Below are positions 25,201 to 36,740 of a DNA stretch of 64,000 bases, one piece after another. Numbering within the stretch: the stretch's first letter is position 1; each line of letters begins with the position of its first letter. The notes under the pieces were generated by a model. The model saw nothing but the letters and a program-made list of their open reading frames with translations. It did no database searches and was not told where the DNA came from. Both the position numbers and the translations under genes were made by a program. Source of the stretch: Mucor racemosus (taxonomy: Eukaryota > Mucoromycota > Mucoromycetes > Mucorales > Mucoraceae); NCBI GenBank assembly GCA_027405735.1, contig JAPEHQ010000010.1:682001-746000 (forward strand), written 5' to 3'.

Positions 25201-26634
25201 TTAGGCTAGCATACTTTGTCGTTTTAAAAACTGTGATTTTTGAGATAATAAGCGAATTGTTGATAGAGAAGGAGTGATTATAAGTGAGGCACGTTTCTTT
25301 TTTGCTTGGTGATTTGTAGCTGTAGTAGTATCTATTACAGAATAATTGCCACCATTCGATGGTGCAGTTGCTGCAGGAATGCAGTTATTATTATTGTTTG
25401 TTTGGCTTAACGTTGTTTTTTCTTCTTGCTGTTCCAACAGTTTATTTTCAGTAATATTTGCCATCATACTTAAGGAAGGTTTTGGCTTTGCATGGTTGAA
25501 AAATAGTTCCTGGCTTCGTCTTTTGTTTCTCTGTTGGTAGTACAAATGGTGGCTATTACTATTAGGGGAAAGAGGAGGTGTTAAAACTGAATCAATAGAT
25601 GAAGGAGAGGAGGGGGGTGTATCATCGTCCATTGTACCAATAGAAGAGTTACTGTTGTAGTAAGTATTTGATTGAGACAAAATATTGGGTTGAATTGTTT
25701 GTTCAGGTGATTTTGGAGTATTGTCTAATATGGGAGATCTTGAACGAAGCCTTTCCAAGAAAATTGAAGATGAAGAATGCGGTAATAAGTTTGATTGAGG
25801 TCGTTTCTTGACAACAGTGCTATCAGTGGAAGACCTTACAGTTTTCTTTTGTTGTACTAGTGGCGGTGGACTTTCTTGATGTGGGGAAAGAGGAGTAGAA
25901 AATCGCTTGTATTTCGATTTCGTGGTAGTAGTAGTAGTAGTAGTAGTGGTAGTGGTAACACCAATAGCCTTATTTTCATTGTTTATAGAGCATGATGGGT
26001 CTTCAGACGAAATCATACTATTATAGCTATTTCTCGATAAGGAGAGTCGGTTTAGTGAGGAGGTCAGTGAGAATCGATGATTATTTTGAGGCTGGAAAGT
26101 TGAAGGTGCCTTAGAATTATCCAATAATGTCTTTTGTGGACGTTTTGACGGTTGCTTATTATACGAAGTAGTTAATGTATCACTTGCTTTTCTTAAAAAT
26201 GTACTAATAGAAGACTTTGCTGTTGGTTGTGAATCAAAATACAATTGACTCTTTCTTTTTGGTCTTGTTGATAGTGATGAAAATATGAAATCTGGCAACC
26301 GTGATTTAGTTGTTGTTGGCACTGGTCTATATGATATCGGAGGAGAAGGGGGAGGATCCTTTTCTCTTGATGATTTGATCCAAGATGATAGTCTTGTTTC
26401 TGTTTTCATTACTACTTCATACTTTTTCTCGTAAAAATCTATACGAGTTTCAATTGGCAATGTTGATATAATATAACTTGAAGCAGATGTTAAATTGAAT
26501 GTACTATATTGTTGTTGTATTTGGTTTTTGTACGTTGAAGCCGACCAAGTATGATTGAAAGAGCCTTTTGGTTTCTTTCTATGACATGCCTTTTTATTTA
26601 ATGAAGATGATTTTTTACAATTTGAATTGGACAT
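25201..26634 (-). CDS. Ser/Thr/Pro-rich unknown protein
   Basis: Not recognised. Single open frame of 477 aa with ATG at 26632-26634 (MSNSNCKKSSSLNKK). It is rich in Ser, Thr, Pro and basic residues, with repeated proline-directed sites (PPPSPP, PLSPHQESPPP, PPSSPSS, PPLSPNS), a run of 12 Thr encoded by a GTA/GTG-like repeat (about 25923-25956), and a basic C-terminus (KKKRASLIITPSLSTIRLLS). This composition suggests a disordered, heavily phosphorylated regulatory protein. There are no membrane segments or enzyme motifs. Length and sustained open frame support a real gene; the function is unknown. Confidence 0.7.
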   Translation of the reverse strand: MSNSNCKKSSSLNKKACHRKKPKGSFNHTWSASTYKNQIQQQYSTFNLTSASSYIISTLPIETRIDFYEKKYEVVMKTETRLSSWIKSSREKDPPPSPPISYRPVPTTTKSRLPDFIFSSLSTRPKRKSQLYFDSQPTAKSSISTFLRKASDTLTTSYNKQPSKRPQKTLLDNSKAPSTFQPQNNHRFSLTSSLNRLSLSRNSYNSMISSEDPSCSINNENKAIGVTTTTTTTTTTTTKSKYKRFSTPLSPHQESPPPLVQQKKTVRSSTDSTVVKKRPQSNLLPHSSSSIFLERLRSRSPILDNTPKSPEQTIQPNILSQSNTYYNSNSSIGTMDDDTPPSSPSSIDSVLTPPLSPNSNSHHLYYQQRNKRRSQELFFNHAKPKPSLSMMANITENKLLEQQEEKTTLSQTNNNNNCIPAATAPSNGGNYSVIDTTTATNHQAKKKRASLIITPSLSTIRLLSQKSQFLKRQSMLA

Positions 26635-28126
26635 TTTATAAAGAAAGGAAAAGAGATAAAAATCATGAAAAATTAGTTTAATACATGAATAGTTTATCTC
26701 CTTGAAATGAATGATAGACTATTCAATTTCATTAACATATATTTATATATATATACATTTGCAAGTAAAAAAAAAAAAAAAAAAAAAAAAATAGACACAA
26801 GAAAACTCCTGCATAACATCCCATCCCCCCACCATCATCATAATAAATAGTTAGTATACCCCCCTTAACTTTGTAACAAATGTGTGGAGTATATGATATA
26901 CTGAAGAAATCAAAATTTACCCGAATTTAACCTTTTCTCCTATGTAGTTCTGACATTTTATAGTAATCAAATGCTAGAAAGATTTTCCATATACAATAAT
27001 ACTCATCATGGAATAATTTCATCATATAAAAGTATAATACCGCGCTTACATTACACCCGTTTAAACTGTCAACGATCTACCGAATATAACAATCTAACTA
27101 AATTTATATGCGATATCGGCCTATCAGTACCTGCATACATAGTAACCCATACGATATAAACAAATAATATCATAACAGGTATAAATAAGCAATGATAGCA
27201 ATAACAAATCCCTTGAAGAGATGAAAAAATCGATCGAGAAAATATTCAATTGAAGTTCATATGTTATTGTTTACTATAAAGTGCATAAATATATGTTTCA
27301 TTTTATGATAGCGCTTACAATAATATCGTTCAACCAAAGAAGGGGCATTCCTTTCTGGTGCTTTTTTTTTTTTATATTGACAACATTACACATTCTTATT
27401 TTTAGTCTATAAAAATTTCAATAGGGATACATTTATAAGGAGTATTTATAGACACACACACACAGAGAGAGAGAGAGGGGGGGGGGAGAGAGACACAATT
27501 CTTTAATAGTAACAATGAAGAAGGCCAGATGAAAAACCAAGGTAAAAATTCAATTAATTCGAACGATTGGTTCTTTAGCCCGTGCACCTTCCCAATAGAA
27601 ATAGGTCCTTAATACAGATCAGTGCATGTACGGTATGTACTGCAGCATTTTATTACATGCAATCGAAAAAAAAAGTGAATAAATGCAAAATTGACGATTT
27701 TCTACAACCTGCCTTTTCACTCCTTTTCCTAAATACAACAAAAGCACCAGCAACTACTACTATTGAGTATTTTTATATATAAATACTGACAATCCTCCTT
27801 GTTGATTAAATACATAATTTATATAAATTTATATAAACAGGCTTTTTCTCTATTAGTAATATATACACAATAGACTATACAGAATTTCAAGGAGGTAGTT
27901 TTGAGACAATTTAGGTAGCCTAAAACAATGCGCAATTCTCTTTGAAATACTTGATTTTTATGAGTTAAAAAAGCTTGTTTAATGAAAGTTTCCTCCTGTG
28001 TAGTGTTCTGGATTCCCCTTTATTCTTTTCCTTCTTTTATCTTTGATTTAGTTGCCCCCCCTTTGCCCATCATAAACACTTTATTCTTTCTAGTTTATGT
28101 AAAGGTAAATCTACAGCCTCCTTTCG
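26635..28126. other. intergenic, simple repeats only
   Basis: Holds an A-run near 26769-26791, a compound microsatellite (27453-27497: CA, then GA, then a run of about ten G, then GA) and AT-rich DNA. Open frames at 26971-27159, 27402-27587 and 27582-27782 are short and featureless. Confidence 0.5.
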
Positions 28127-28654
28127 CTATTCTGCTGAAGAGCTACTTGGTAGTGTAGTATCGTCAGTTGTTTTTTGCTGTGGATTTGAATACTTTTCTT
28201 TTGCTCGTTTAGCTCGTCGCGCCTTTTGTTTTGCTATTTTAGCTGCTTTTTGTCCATTTTTACTGAGATTTCCGTTAACTAATTCATCTAATTTTTCTCG
28301 CAACAATTTTCTAGCAATGCCTCTATTATCTGCTAATGATCTTGATTGTTGGCACTAAATAAATTATATTGAATTTTATGTATTTGATCATTTTTATGCT
28401 TTTTTTATGCAAACCTGAACTCTAATTCCTGTAGGTATATGTCGTAAATCAACACAACTTGATCTTTTGTTTATACATTGACCACCAGGACCTGAACCTT
28501 TGACAAATGTTTCAACTAATTCTTCATCTTTTAATACAATTTTTTGTCTTACAGGAGGAATAGGAGGAGATTTATTCGTTGTAAATGTTCTTAATATTAA
28601 TGGGATTTGTGGTATTTGTCGAAAGCGAGATGTTAGATTAAATATCATTGACAT
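28127..28654 (-). CDS. mitochondrial class I release-factor-like protein (MTRFR/C12orf65 type)
   Basis: Small GGQ-domain protein of the type that rescues stalled mitochondrial ribosomes by hydrolysing peptidyl-tRNA. Exons 28415-28654 then 28127-28354 give 155 aa. The first 30 residues are Arg/Ser/Thr-rich without acids and look like a mitochondrial presequence. The core has [18 protein letters not shown] (catalytic GGQ at residues about 57-59) and [19 protein letters not shown], and the codon-recognition domain of full-length factors is absent. The C-terminus is strongly basic ([20 protein letters not shown]), as in factors whose tail enters the empty mRNA channel. It is the first of three same-strand genes within 3.2 kb. 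Confidence 0.9.
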
Positions 28655-28713
28655 TTTGTATACAATGTAAAGTGTAAATGGGGGAGATATAGCAAGTAAT
28701 GAATTAAATTAAT

Positions 28714-28758
28714 AAAAAAAAAAAAAAAAAAAAAAAAAAATTAGGGTTAGGGTTAGGG
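28714..28758 (+). repeat. poly(A) joined to interstitial telomere-type repeats
   Basis: A run of 27 A (28714-28740) is directly followed by three perfect TTAGGG units (28741-28758). It sits in the 150-bp gap between the DPH4 stop and the start of the release-factor gene. TTAGGG is the common telomere unit of filamentous fungi. Confidence 0.9.
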
Positions 28759-28804
28759 GAATACTATTGTATAATCTCTCATGACGTCGAATTCCATGTC
28801 TTTT

Positions 28805-29357
28805 TCATTCATCATCTTCAACAACATCGTATAATACTCGTATTTTTAAAGAGCAATTGTTGCATCCAACAACATCAATTCCAGTTTCTAATTCATCTTC
28901 TGTAATCACATAATCTCCTGAACAACGACAGACTAATGAGAATGATTTGTCATCTTGGTCATATTCCATATCATCTAAATCAACTTCGGCACCGATCGCA
29001 AGATCTTTTTTATTTCTCTGGCCTAAATTAACTATATTTAGTTGCTATGGTTAATTGATACAGTATACAAAAGTTACTTTGAAGTTCGATATCATAATCT
29101 TTACGACTTGAAGGGCTTCTCAAAATCTCCCAAGCTTTTAATATTTTATGAGCCTGAGTATCATCATTGTTATTTGTACGTTTATCAGGATGATGCTACA
29201 TGAAGTTTAGTTTTTGACAGATTCATTTTCAACAACAAAAAAAAAAAAAAAAAAAAAAAGAAGACATTACTTCTAAAATTAACTGTTGAAATCTTTGTTT
29301 AATAATATCTGAGGAGGCAGTTTCGCTCACTTGCAATATTTCATAATGGGTTGACAT
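28805..29357 (-). CDS. DPH4: Dph4/DNAJC24, diphthamide biosynthesis J-protein
   Basis: J-domain protein that works with Dph3 and the Dph1-Dph2 enzyme in diphthamide synthesis on elongation factor 2, probably in redox and iron handling. Exons in gene order: 29271-29357, 29078-29195, 28805-29022 give 140 aa. The N-terminal J domain (MSTHYEILQVSETAS, HPDK at the start of exon 2, then KILKAWEIL and RKDYD) is followed by a DPH-type metal-binding domain with paired cysteines CRCSGDY and GCNNCSLKIRV. The first intron contains a run of about 23 A on the plus strand. Its stop is 150 bp from the next gene and its start is 113 bp from the HIBCH-like stop. Confidence 0.94.
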
Positions 29358-29470
29358 TTGCTTGTATATATTATATGTATTGTTGTTACAAGATTGTTAA
29401 AATAAAAGTAAAAGGGAAAAAATTAAATATTAAATTGAACAAGTAGTGGCTTTTTGAATCGGATAGTAAA

Positions 29471-31263
29471 TCATTGCAACCAAACAATACCTTCTTCTTC
29501 AGTTCCAACAGTTTTACGATCAAGTATATCGAGAATCTTTTCACGAACACCCCATTTTCCTCTATGTCCATTTACAAACCATGTAATGATCTCCTCTTCC
29601 TCTTTTAACCTTCCTTCCATTTTAAATTCAGGGCCTTCTCCTGTAATTGCTAAGCGTACTTCTTCTTCACTTGGTAATGCAAATCTAGAATGAGGATAAG
29701 TTCTTAAATCCATTTTTGATGGTAAAGATAAATCATTGGGTGATGCATAGGAGAAATACAGTTGTTCAATATCATCCTCAGAAATGCCTGCTAACTGAGG
29801 TGGCTGCCATTGTGGTTTTCTTCTGGGTTTACTTGTAAATGTTGCTTCTACACCTTCATGGAAATCCTTTGTTACTAGAAACTTTTGAATCAAATCAAAT
29901 TCCATATTTAAACATTGAACAAGTGACATGGATTTAGCTTTTCGAAGTGCTTTTAATGTCACTTTAAGGCTTGTAGGTGAATAAGTGGTCAATCTTTGCT
30001 TTGTTTCTCTTGTCCATTTTGATGATTTCTCTTTATCCAACGCTGTAATAATTTCCTCTACTGTATTAAACGCAAAGCACCTATCAATTGATTCTCTGAT
30101 TTCTTTTGGAAATCCAATTTTATCAACTGGTTTTTTATCGACAAATTTTTCCAATACTCTTTGGATTATTTCATGTTCTGATGTCTCTAAGTCTATCAAT
30201 CTGTCTTCCAATGCTGCTAATCTTGAAGATGGAATATAATGAGTAGCAATGCCTGCATAGCTATAAGATTTCATTAATTTAAGTGAGTGCAAAATTCGCA
30301 TAAATCATGGGAAAATTAACTGTAAATGCTTACAATGCATCTATCCCTTCCAACCTGTGTCCTGTCAATGCTAAATAGGATCCAATTTCTCCGTCTAATC
30401 TTGATAAATAAAAGCTGGATCCTGAATTCAAAAATGCTCCCAAACTAACTTCTGGTGTTGCAAAAATTGTCTTTTCTGTAGCAATCCTAAAAGGTCCATG
30501 TACAAACAAACCCAAAGCACCTCCCACTATTATATATATGTATATAACACAATAAGAAAAGTTTACTACAAAATACACCACAAAAACTTACAAGCATATC
30601 CATCTAGGACCGCCACATAAGGTGTCTGTAAAGTAGCTATCATTTGTACCAGGCGAAATTTATCTTGAAAAAAGTACAACGCATCAGGGTCTTTTTGTTT
30701 CGCTCTTGTTAATACATCTAATATTCACTTAATATGACAATTTATATATATATATATATATATAATATGTGTGCATGCATACATGCAAACATGCAAACAT
30801 ACCTAAAATGTCATCACCAACACTGAATTTTCCTTTTCCTACACCCTTCATCAATATTACTTTGGCTAACTTTGAAACATCCCATGCTTTGAGTTGTGGT
30901 CCAATATTTCTTATCATGCTCAGATTTAGAGCATTTAATTTCTCGGGCCTATTTAATATAAACATACGAGCACCTGATAATTTTCGATGTAAAACGTGGG
31001 TCTAAATTATTCTTTCTTGTTAATAATATCAACGTTTGTTTGTTCTTATAAATGTACCTCTGGTAAATCATCTTCGAAATGTAAATGAGTTTCTGTCGAG
31101 ATCTATTGTTATAATATTAGTTTTGTGGGGGGTATATTTTTTCCTCGGAGAAGTTGATACATACAGAACGGGTATATATAGTGTTGATATTACATCGCTT
31201 AAAAAGAGACAAACGAGAATAGGTGAACGCTGTCGCTGGTAATTTATAAGCTAAACGATTCAT
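29471..31263 (-). CDS. HIBCH: mitochondrial HIBCH/Ehd3-like protein (crotonase fold), altered active site
   Basis: Member of the 3-hydroxyisobutyryl-CoA hydrolase branch of the crotonase superfamily. In fungi one such protein (Ehd3, mS47) is a mitoribosome subunit. Exons in gene order: 31165-31263, 31058-31102, 30803-31001, 30592-30717, 30334-30526, 29471-30260 give 483 aa. The N-terminus MNRLAYKLPATAFTYSRL is a good mitochondrial presequence. The core has FILNRPEKLNALNL, GVGKGKFSVGDDI and TPEVSLGAFLNSGSSFYLSRL. The usual GGD oxyanion-loop motif is GDD here, and the family FPDVG motif is FLNSG, replacing the second catalytic acid (Asp) with Asn while keeping the Glu. The C-terminal extension (about 60 residues, WFVNGHRGKWGVREKI) goes beyond a minimal hydrolase. 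A structural ribosomal role is therefore as likely as valine catabolism. Confidence 0.9.
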
Positions 31264-32140
31264 TTAGCGAGTATGTAAAGCCGTATCTGGATGATTTTTC
31301 TTTTTTTTTTTTTTTTTTTTTTTTCTTTGAGGCAAAGGAAATGATTAAAGAAATTCTAAACAACTTACTAGTAGTAATAATAATAATGGAACATGAGAAA
31401 GTAGGGTGTACATAACCTTATTTCCCCACCAGACAGCAAACCGTAATGATTTAATGTTTATTACGACATTACCAATTACTTGATTTACGATAAAGCTAAT
31501 TACTTTGCTTGTTTCAACTCTTGAACAACTAAAAATTATATATACTCGGGTTTTGAATAACTTTTGTTTGGCACTTTCTTAACATCGAGATGCATGGTAA
31601 GCAAGGAAAACGACGGAATAATAAGGCTTTACACTTGATATTTAGACATTTTCATTATTTTTTTGAACGAAACAGAAATAAAATTTAGAAAAAATTGAGA
31701 TAAAAATTTGTATGAAATGAGAATGACATTTTAGATAAAATCAGTGTCAAATTCGCACTAAAATGAATTTGATTTGAGATAAGAATGTAGATTCAATCAA
31801 GCAATGTATTTCTGGATCATCATCTTCTTCTTCTTCTTAATTTAAACCCTGAACTTTGGTAAAGATAAAAATTACAACAGATGGAAACAAATGCTAGCAA
31901 TTTCATAAAACCAGTACATAGTTGTAAGATATTTATCATATTGTACATTGCCTCCACACGTAAAGGCGGCTTTTTATCGTCTCTCTTTTTTTTTCTTATT
32001 TTCTACATCCCATCATCTGCAACAATCGATAATGTACAGATCCTTAATTTTAAATAAAATCTAAGCAGTGAAGACGAACAGAGAGTCAGGTATAAAGTAT
32101 ACAATCTTTCAAAGGCAGTTTATTTTTTACAATCATTATT

Positions 32141-32269
32141 GACTTAGGGGAGAGACCGCAGCCAACATGCAAGGATTGTAAAGAAATTGGCCACTATAGA
32201 AAGAAATACTACAAAGATAGACTTTATAAAGAAGACAAAGCAGATGATGGTGGGTATAACATAAAGTAA
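32141..32269 (+). pseudogene. zinc-knuckle-like coding relic
   Basis: One frame reads ERPQPTCKDCKEIGHYRKKY followed by a Lys/Asp-rich stretch and a stop (32267-32269). The CxxC-xxx-GH spacing is that of a CCHC zinc knuckle, but the last Cys is replaced by Tyr. Flanking exons or an ATG are not evident. It may be a fragment of a transposon- or DNA-binding protein, or an exon of an unrecognised gene. Confidence 0.35.
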
Positions 32270-32460
32270 ATTATAGGTTTTCTAATTTTTTTGATAGTTG
32301 GCACAAGTAAGAAGCGACAAAGTTCAGCGATCAAGAATGTCGTAATAAACACGGTTTTTTTCTTCGGGAGATTTAGATCATTACAGGTAAGTTATAAATA
32401 TTATTACTGTTCAACTGAAGACTAATTTCATTTTTTCCAAATATCCTTTCTCACTTTAGC

Positions 32461-32560
32461 TAAATTTTATTTTCATTACATCCAAATTTTATCTTCATTA
32501 CACCCAAACTTTATCCTTACTACATCCTAATTTTATTCTTATTTCATCCCAAATTTTACT
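32461..32560. repeat. degenerate ~22-bp tandem repeat, about 4 copies
   Basis: Successive units resemble AATTTTATCTTCATTACACC, with period about 22 bp and several substitutions per unit. Non-coding. Confidence 0.75.
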
Positions 32561-34735
32561 TATTTTGTCTGAATTTGAAGTAGAAATACTCTACTGCAAG
32601 GTAAGCTCATCAATTATTTCTCCGCTAAAACCTTGTGTATCTTTTCAATGTTTAAAAGGATTTTTACAAACGTTTAATACAATTAAAAAGAGCTTTAAAA
32701 AAAAATAAACACCTTATCGTGTATTCACATGTTACTTTTGTATTTTTTATTTTGAAAACACAAGTATCTTATTGTTGAAATCAGAAGATTAATGCATAAT
32801 CCATTCGGCGGCGGTTAAAAGAGATAACGGCTTCTTGTTTTTGAAATCGCCAACAATGATAGATTCACAAATTAACTATTTATTTCATTTATTTTAATAA
32901 CATAAATGTAAAGGCACGCTTGAAAGTCTATTTTGGATGTATGCTGCCAATCTAATATTGCATTTTAGCTGTTATTGTACCGTAAAAAAAAATTTAAAGC
33001 AAGTTCAGCTCTTAACATGTCGTCAAAACATTTGAATTTCTGTATATTTAATAAAAATTTATTGCTTGAAATATGATAAAGTTGGTACACCATTTGCATA
33101 AGAAATAACATTATTCTTATTTTCCAAGTTCTTAACACAAGGTGCTGTACTTTTTCGCCGGACGTTAGCGTTTTTGGTAGATGAGCTACTCTGTGTTACT
33201 GCTACAAAATAGGCGGTTTAAAATAAAACAGCATGCAATACCAATATCACACATCCCTTGTTGACCAGATTAATGGAGTAAAGTATACAAATGCAATTAC
33301 ATTATATAACATATATCCTCAATTAAGCATAAAACTGCTTGAATTATCAAAAACAGGGCATTTTTAAAGAATTGTTTTAGGCACATTTTGCAAAAAACTG
33401 AAGCACAAATTAAGTCAAAACTAGTTCCTGGATCAAATACTATCTTGCTGTATTTTTATCTCGAAGTTTTTTTGGTGATGAAAAACATGATCCAGGTCGA
33501 CCTCTCAACCCTTACAGATATAAGCAAAATTGATCAATTTTTGCTTAATCGACATTTTGACCGGAAAAACGGGATTTTTATTATACCTTTCCTAAGCTCA
33601 AAATGACCAGAATTTTTTATAGCTTTATTAAAAAATATTTATTTGGCTGTTTATTAGACTTAAAATAGACTTTTGTACGAAAAACAGTTTTTTTTACTTT
33701 TCAATATTGCGCAATATTTTTGGTGAAAAATATTTTAGTAAATGCCACCATTCGATGCAAAATACAAATTTGTATTTATAACAATTATTAAGCTATGTAT
33801 ATTTACATAGTAATTTTTGGAGAAATATGCAAAAAAGGGACAAATTTTTTCAAAATGCATTTTTTTTTTTTTTTTTTGCAATATGGAAATCAGATCAAGC
33901 GGTATTTGAATATGTTTTTACTACTACTGCAAACCATGCTTTGAAAAGCTCAAAACCTCCTACAAAACCGAGTCGATGTATAATTAATATAGTAGAAACG
34001 GAATGCGTGAGTAGATCATGTATACTGCGAATTACTATAATGGAGTTAAATGTCAAATAAAATTGATTTTAACCTGAAATTACAACCTTTGAATGCTTTT
34101 TTTATGGTGGGTAAGGCACGAAATATTTTATATTTGGTGACCCTTCTCCCTCCTCCTCCTCATCATCATGTTTTTCTAGAATTATGACTTCATAACAACT
34201 CATCGTACTCCTTATCACAAACCATCTATTTCAGCTATGGGAAATGCCGGTATTCGGCAAAAGGTATCAGGCCTAATGCTAAGAATTTTGAAGACTGGGT
34301 TTTTGAAACTTCATATATAAATACCATGCTTTTATGATAGGCCTCAAGTAGTGCCAAATGTAACTACTATTGACCTAGGAAAATACTTCTTATGAGTTAC
34401 AATTCACAAGAATTGACGATGCTTTAACTATACGCTGATAACTATCAATGAAACAAATTTCACCCTGAATATTCTTTTTTTAAATAGCTTCATAATGTTT
34501 CAATGAAGTGTATGTTTATTTTGAATTTTATGAAAGATGATTGAATCAGTAATAAATATCTACAGAATGTATGAAAAGGGGATATATATATATATATAAT
34601 TATTTATACAAGAGTAATAAACAAATGTTGTTATTGTTTATATTTGTCTCCATTGTATTTTTGTTGCTTGTAATAATGGTAAATCGTTTTCAAAGAGAAG
34701 GGGGGGATGGGGTATTATCTTGCTAGTGATGAAGT

Positions 34736-36740
34736 TTATGTTGCAGTTGTTGAAGCTACTGCTGCTTTTGCTGTTTCTAATGCCATGTCGGTTGCACCTG
34801 TAGATGTCAATGCTCTAAATGTTGTTACCAATAGTACAGTTCCAATCACATCGATTGATGCAGTTCTATAATATAGAGTGATTTTGGTTAGTTTAATGAG
34901 TAAAATGATCAACATCTCTTATAGCTGGTGCTTTTTTCCCCTTGTTTATTTACTTACAGATAAGGGATTACATAATTATCTGGGTCATATCCCATTTTCC
35001 AAAACATCAATGTCATTAATTTACCGATTTTCAAACAAATCCAAGTCTACAAAAATATATCAAAATGGTAAATACAAATTACAGGCATTGCATACAGATA
35101 AACTTACACAAATCATGGAAATGATGAAATAAGAAAGGAAGAACCAAACATTGTATTGCAATTGGCCCATACTAAATGCCCAAATGATAAGTAGAAATAC
35201 TAATTGCACAGGTATATTCATGGCTAATAATGTATATTCAACCACTTTATAATTTTCTTTGGTTTCAGAATGCAAACATGTGCTAATTCGTGAGGCATAT
35301 ATAGAACCTAAATTTCCAGCCAACCCGATTAGAACTGGTGTAAGCAAAGCCACGCCTTTGTATTGTTCCACGTAAGCTTCTAATAAGATACCAGCCAAAC
35401 TTGAAATAACCATGGCCAAAATGATAGGTGTCCATCCAGAAAAAAGCAAATCCTTTACATGTGTATTTCTCCATACAATGAAACCAAAAAATGGTATCAT
35501 CGATAACATGATGAAAAAGATGAGTGTACTAAGGATACTCTCTGACGTAAAATTTTAAAGTTATTAGATCTGCGTTATTTTATATTATATTAAATCACTC
35601 AATTTTATACTAACCCATTTCATTTTGTAATATGGTAGCACACGTAGCCAACAAGACCAAAGTTACAATATCTCCTGTTGATGAGGCCATAGGACAAGCA
35701 ATGTTATCTGGATCGACATCAAATCTTCTGCAAATAAGAATGAGCGCACACATAAAAATGCCTAAAATACCAGCAGAGAATGAAGCAGAAACCATGGCAC
35801 TGGATGTCATAAACATCATTTCATAATAACTTGTACTACTACCAGGCTTTGTGATTAGCCCCAAAGCAAAAGATGAAACACCTGCAATGGCACCAGCAAC
35901 CAAAGATTGCACTTGAAGTAATGCAAGATTTCCGACGATGAGCGATCTTCTTGTTGGCCCGTAATCCAATTCACCTAAATTTGACTGATTTTTGGTATTA
36001 GTATGGCATATATTTTAACTGATGTGATTTATACTTACAGATGTTGAAAAACGAGCAGCCAAGTTCATCTCTAAATTGCCCTTCAAATTGAGTAGAATAG
36101 GTAAGAGAATAAACAACTCTGTTGTTTTTAAAAAGACATCCCAATGCTAAAATAATCAGAATAATTAGTGAAAGATTGCGCATTTTTTATTATTTACCTA
36201 CCTGAAATTCGTCCATCAAATCACCAGCAAAAACAAGACCGATAACAGAGATGATGAGTGAAGGAAGTGCCTGAGTTAGCAAGGTATAATTAGAATAAGA
36301 CGACCATTTTTTGTTTGATTTAGATTTAATAGCAAAAATCTTAAGGTTTGCATAAAAATAAAATAGATAATAAACCCATTTTGCAACAATTGAAAAATCC
36401 ATTGAAAATATTTAAGAAATCGAAAGAAAATCAACCAAAATCTCTCGTAAGGAGACATCAATTGATATAAATGATGAAAGAGTGATTATTATAGGGAGTA
36501 ATAATTTACCTGTATTGCAAGCGAATTTTCATGTTTCGGAGCCGTGCTGTTGTTATTATTTTCATTCTCAAAAATGACAATATCCTCTTCACTGCTGTTA
36601 TCTTGTTCTGTTAATAAAGCAGTTGTAGGTAGACAATCTTGTTCATCTTTTTGATTACTGTCTGGTGGTTCATCGTTATCGTTATTTTCGTTTATTGATA
36701 GTTCAATATAATCAGCTGAATATTGTTCTTTTGAAGTCAT
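34736..36740 (-). CDS. SLC41/MgtE-type divalent cation (Mg2+) transporter
   Basis: Polytopic membrane transporter of the SLC41 family, which carries a pair of MgtE-like domains. Exons in gene order: 36510-36740, 36202-36270, 36039-36146, 35615-35984, 35108-35541, 34958-35046, 34736-34865 give 476 aa. An acidic, Asn/Gln-rich cytosolic N-terminus (about 77 aa) precedes the first domain, with [33 protein letters not shown] and the metal-path motif [18 protein letters not shown]. The second domain repeats the plan: [23 protein letters not shown], then [24 protein letters not shown] encoded across the last two exons. Stopping at the open frame's end near 35060 would lose this second DPDN motif, so the three-exon ending is preferred. 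Intron 1 is long (239 bp). Confidence 0.92.

Larger units (their letters stand above)
31264..34735. other. 3.5-kb region without an intact gene
   Basis: Contains a T-run near 31299-31324, a CCHC-like zinc-knuckle relic (32141-32269), a degenerate 22-bp tandem repeat (about 32461-32560) and AT-rich DNA. The frames at 33388-33606 and 33827-34060 have no domain features. Confidence 0.5.

Noticed and set aside
35060..35107. Ending the SLC41 protein at the stop near 35060
   Set aside because: A GTAAGT donor at 35107 and two further exons restore the second DPDN motif and keep frame, so the read-through is intronic.
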